This document shows, piece after piece, positions 60,631 to 64,000 of a DNA stretch of 64,000 nt. Where the stretch lies: positions 811,001 through 875,000 of the forward strand of contig OX463822.1 in assembly GCA_949825045.1 (NCBI GenBank), read 5' to 3'. The notes beneath the pieces were generated by a model, which saw only the letters and a program-made list of their open reading frames with translations, ran no database searches and was not told the origin of the DNA. The position numbers were made by a program, and so were the translations under genes. Position 1 is the first letter of the stretch. Every line of letters begins with the position of its first letter. Source of the stretch: Argyresthia goedartella. Taxonomy: Eukaryota; Arthropoda; Insecta; Lepidoptera; Argyresthiidae.

Positions 60631-61035
60631 TGCGGCAGGTAAATTTGCACATTTACCCACAGGCATACGCACTAATACGCAACACAAATAACGCCGGTGA
60701 TCACTGCTATGCGGCAAGCGAAATATCTCGGTATCTCAACTCGCAGGCACGCTGAGATGCGACGCAATACCTAACTATGACGCCGTAGAACACTGCTATT
60801 GCTATGCGGCAAGCGAAATATCTCTGTATATCGACTCGCAGGCACGCTGAGACAGCCGTCCACAGCACGGTACGAAGACGGTGATGCGGCAAAATTAACC
60901 AATAGGAAGGTGTAACTCGCAGGCACGCCGGTTCGCCGTACAAAATCTCGCCGTACAAGTAGGTAACACACTTTGCGAACGATGCGGCAAGTGAAACAAG
61001 TTAATAGTAAACACTCACAGGCACGCCGAAGGGTA
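60631..61035 (-). repeat. Five degenerate repeats in the BEL 5' region
   Basis: Each unit has TGCGGCAAGYGAAA at its start and CTCGCAGGCACGC 25-40 bases later. Units start near 60,631, 60,713, 60,807, 60,882 and 60,983, a spacing of about 75-100 bp. In a probable LTR this is the position of promoter or enhancer repeats. Confidence 0.85.
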
Positions 61036-61274
61036 CAATACTTGCGTACAACACGACGAATTGAAGATGGCGGTATGGGGGCAGTTCGCTATGGCGGAAC
61101 CACCAGCCAACCAGACCAAACGCAACACCTCGAGGAGCCACTCTAGGGCTCCGAGGGTCACACAAGGTTCTTGCAATGAACCTCGTCGTTTATTCGTGAG
61201 GAACGATGACACACTACACACAGTGATGATGTATTTCCACACAACGCACGGTTCACGGTGACGAAGGACCACGC

Positions 61275-61304
61275 AGGTCGTATGTTGGAAATAATACGAC
61301 CTGG
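61275..61304. repeat. Hairpin, 10-bp arms, in the BEL 5' region
   Basis: CAGGTCGTAT and ATACGACCTG around a 10-base loop, close to a TATTTATT stretch. Confidence 0.75.
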
Positions 61305-61502
61305 AAATATTTTACTGCCGTATTTATTCTCACTGAATTGAATACTTGAACAATCACTTTAGATACAGTGGATTTTGGCAGATTTAAAATTAATAATTAC
61401 AACAGCAACTCCAATCTGGCTTATTTTCTAATTTGAATGAATGAATGTATACAAGTTTGAATGAGTGACGCCTGGGCACAGACAATAATCTATGTTCTGT
61501 TC

Positions 61503-61885
61503 TGAACAGTCATACTTGCGCAGCCCGAAGATGAACCGAATCCCGAGGTTCTGAAGTCGTTCGAGATTATTCAGTTGTTCTTCGTTCGCACTCACCCAGC
61601 AAGCATCGGCATAATCAATTAAAGGAAGTAGAAAGGACTGGGCTAGAGTGACTTTAGTATGCCGTGGAAGGAAGTATTGTAATTTCCGAAGAGAGTGAAA
61701 CGATGCAAAGACTCGTCTGCTGACCTCGGATACATGGGGCGACCAAGACAGCATGTTATTGAATACAATTCCGAGATTTTTAGCTTTATCGCTGTATTTG
61801 ATTACGGTTCCATCAAATATTAGAGGAGCGATTGGAAGTTGTAACAGGTTAAGAGAGTATCGGGTTCCCAAGATCAGAATTTATG
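61503..61885 (-). pseudogene. LINE-II copy, 5' part (split by BEL element)
   Basis: Reads GTRYSLNLLQLPIAPLIFDG, KAKNLGIVFNNMLSWSPHVS and SFLLPLIDYADACWVSANE, ending FGLRKYD at the BEL junction. It corresponds to the part just upstream of the fragment at 54,570-54,923. Its 5' end is truncated at AGAATTT near 61,876, where element X resumes. Confidence 0.82.
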
Positions 61886-61935
61886 CTTTGAACTCAATAA
61901 AAAAACCAAGAAAATCCGTCAGGGGCTGCTATCTC
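61876..61935 (-). mobile_element. Right part of the split element X
   Basis: ATTTATGCTTTGAACTCAAT and the following AGAAAATCCGTCAGGGGC continue the sequence interrupted at 54,268. AGAATTT at both LINE-II edges is the probable target duplication. Confidence 0.6.
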
Positions 61936-62059
61936 TATTTTAAATATGAACAAATAATCAAGGTACTATAAACATGCCAAACTAGTTCATTTAATAGCAG
62001 CAAGAAAATTCAATTTTGAAATTACACAGATTCTAAATTATTAATCATAAAATTAGAAA

Positions 62060-62240
62060 AAAAACGTAATAGAAGCCCCCGATAGATTTTCTTGTTTTTT
62101 TTATTAAGTTCATAGCATAAATTCTTTGAGTCGGGGGGTTTCAAAATTATTTTATCCTTTTTAAACAACGTTTTAACCGTCGTGGGTTTTTTCAATTTTT
62201 TTTATTTTGATTTTTATTTCAAACTTTTTAGAGAGCAAGC
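62060..62240 (+). mobile_element. Element X, second copy, opposite orientation
   Basis: The reverse complement contains, in one piece, both the sequence of 54,180-54,268 and that of 61,878-61,930. This shows what the uninterrupted element looks like. Non-coding. Confidence 0.75.
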
Positions 62241-62589
62241 ATATGTATTATGTAAATTGTACTTCATATTTATTTGTATAACATAGTGTGCTATAGTTTC
62301 GGTTTTACCAAATTATTGTTAAATTTGGTTGTATTTGTAATAGTTTTGGTTGTGTTTGTAATATTTGTAGCATTATTTCTTGAATGTTTATTTTCATTTG
62401 AATAAGTAAGTAGGTTAGCTTAGGTTAATTGGAATAGCCCTCCACATTACATCATTAGCTTAATTCACGAGTATTGATTTTTGGTTCTGATTTTTAGTTT
62501 AATATTTTTCTTACTTCGTCTTGAATTTATTAGGTTCATTAAAATAAGCAGTAGGCTAAGTTGTCGCGATATCTCTCCATATTTTCTTA
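62241..62589. other. AT-rich spacer with no gene seen
   Basis: T-rich sequence ending in a pyrimidine-rich stretch and AG (TTTTCTTACTTTTAG) before the helicase fragment. Confidence 0.5.
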
Positions 62590-62810
62590 CTTTTAGGTTT
62601 TTATATTTTGGACCAAAAACATTCGCCAAAGGACAAGGTTATGTGGCGCTTAGTAGAGTACGATCTTTAGACGGCGTAGTAATTACCGATCTAGATCAAA
62701 GAAAACTATTGAACAGCCCACATAACAGCATAGTGTTGGAAGAATTAGAGCGAATGAGACAAACTATACGTCGCCGGTCACAAACCCAGGACACAGAAGA
62801 AAGGCCATAA
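62590..62810 (+). pseudogene. Pif1-type helicase C-terminal fragment (Helitron-like)
   Basis: FAKGQGYVALSRVRSLDGVV is helicase motif VI of the Pif1 family, as found near the C-terminus of Helitron Rep-helicase proteins and free-standing Pif1-like genes. About 60 further residues, rich in Glu and Arg, lead to a TAA. Nothing of the rest of the helicase is upstream. It could be a Helitron remnant or, because an acceptor-like CTTACTTTTAG lies before it, the last exon of a captured gene. Confidence 0.65.
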
Positions 62811-62989
62811 AGTAGCTATCGTCTTTTGCTCCCTTTCCAACATAAATACTTGGTTCACTGAGGGGGAGACCCCATTTGTCCTCGACTTTTTCCAAATATT
62901 TGACAATTTACATGCCACTGTCAAAAGTATGGAAAACAGCGCATAAGTGAGGCCCCACTAAAATGTTATCAAGAAAGTTCTATCGAGTT

Positions 62990-63485
62990 TCTTTAATATT
63001 TAATAACTAATATAAACTATATCACTGCAGTGCCCTCTAGAATGAAGTTATATCGAGTTTCTTTAATATTAAGTAGCTAATAAAAACCATATCACTACAG
63101 TGCCCCCTAGTGAGTTCCTACCGCAACACCTATTTGTGAACCCTCACTAATCAACCACAAACCCATTACAACAAAAATTTAAAACCGCATCAGAATCAAA
63201 CGAATAGTTTTAGTTTTGCACAAGCAAATGTTTACCGCAAAGCCCCCTGGTGAGTCGTCATCGTAACACCTATCTAAGAACATGCAGCATTCAAACCAGT
63301 ACTCATCACTAAAAAACGTCATCAAATTCGGACTCGTAGATGTGATTTTGCACAAATAAATGTTTACTGCAGTGCCCCCTGGTGAGTTGTCATCGTAACA
63401 CCTATCTAAGAACATGCACCAATCAAACCCAAACCCATCACTGAAAACCGCATCAAAATCGGACTAGTAGTTTTTGAGAAAAATG
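62990..63485 (+). repeat. Diverged repeats with GCAGTGCCCCCTGGTGAG core
   Basis: GTTTCTTTAATATT...CACTGCAGTGCCCTCTA occurs twice (near 62,985 and 63,055). A longer unit (GTGCCCCCTGGTGAGTTGTC, then AACACCTATCTAAGAACATG) recurs near 63,100, 63,240 and 63,375. Units are 65-140 bp and imperfect. Confidence 0.75.
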
Positions 63486-64000
63486 GCAACATTGGTTTGC
63501 ACAAACATCCTTTCACCCCAAACGCATATACCATCTCCGTTCCCTCGTGGGTAAAAACGTTTATTTCGGAACACATGAGTCCATAAGTTGATAGGAGATG
63601 GTAACCGAAGAAGAAGAAGCTTCATCTAGGTCGTAGTTAGGGCTCGACTTTTCCAGTCTTGGCAGGGGCACTACTGTGCTTTCAGATGTATGTAAGTGAC
63701 TCTACGACTATCCCGCTGGAATAATCTAAATGATTCATGATGATGATAGCTGATGAATGATAGCTCTTCTAAAGGATAGATGGCAAGCAATCGAAGAGCC
63801 ACACGAGTAGATACTTTCTTCGCGAGAACCGTATGGAAGATGGTCAAGCGTGTATTACTGTCCAAGTAGGAGCTTTAATATGGAACGCGGGTATTTATGG
63901 GCGTGATTAGATTACGCCCACAAATAGTTGATTAACCGCTAAACCAAATATGGTAATTTGTTTCAAGGTGGCTGCTAGCCCATAACAAGAACAACGAAGC
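63486..64000. other. End of window, no gene seen
   Basis: No repeat or coding region recognised; a 64-codon antisense ORF has no motif. Confidence 0.5.

Larger units (their letters stand above)
54912..61497 (-). mobile_element. BEL/Pao LTR retrotransposon, intact ORF, 3' LTR not found
   Basis: Lies between the two halves of a LINE-II copy. TGTTC occurs at both possible junctions (54,907-54,911 and 61,498-61,502) and may be the 5-bp duplication usual for this group. About 1.25 kb precede the ORF (leader and probable LTR) but only about 100 bp follow its stop. No sequence is shared between the two sides, so the LTR pair cannot be shown and the 3' LTR appears largely deleted. Confidence 0.8.

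Noticed and set aside
60298..61272. Small ORFs in the BEL 5' region
   Set aside because: Overlap repeats and a probable LTR; no domain, codon pattern or conservation visible.

Overview
The window looks like a piece of an insect chromosome, most likely from a butterfly or moth. The base composition is AT-rich. There is one split host gene with GT-AG introns, and almost everything else is transposable elements of insect type: CR1-like and RTE LINEs, Ty3/Gypsy and BEL/Pao LTR elements, a Tc1/mariner element, tRNA-derived SINEs and several small inverted-repeat elements. The species cannot be told from the sequence alone.

Layout. 1-3.5 kb: a CR1-like LINE (copy A) with an intact endonuclease-reverse transcriptase ORF; its 5' end lies before the window. 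4.2-4.9 kb: a small broken membrane-protein ORF and a SINE. 5.0-11.8 kb: an intact Ty3/Gypsy element on the minus strand (Gypsy-1), with 376-bp LTRs, a GTAT target duplication and a 50-bp repeat array of covarying hairpins downstream of pol. 12.3-24.0 kb: a minus-strand CR1 copy (B) interrupted by a Tc1/mariner element at a TA site and by a second Gypsy element (Gypsy-2; 1,307-bp LTRs, GGAT duplication, canonical -1 frameshift heptamer between gag and pol). 24.0-28.3 kb: a decayed plus-strand CR1 copy (C). 28.7-30.5 kb: a short non-autonomous LTR element with a gag stub. 30.5-35.3 kb: RTE and CR1-like fragments.

35.9-54.1 kb holds the only host gene recognised: an SLC22-type organic-ion transporter on the plus strand. 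Five coding exons (47,410-54,086) encode the N-terminal half; the remaining exons must lie beyond the window. A CpG-rich stretch ending in a strong donor at 36,049 is a possible promoter and first untranslated exon. The introns and upstream DNA carry two minisatellites, several MITE-like elements and an unusual number of short near-perfect hairpins with almost no loop.

54.1-62.2 kb is a three-layer nest: an inverted-repeat element, split by a LINE, which is split by an intact BEL/Pao polyprotein gene. The window ends with a Pif1-type helicase fragment and a diverged repeat family. The order of insertion can be read directly from the interrupted reading frames and target duplications.
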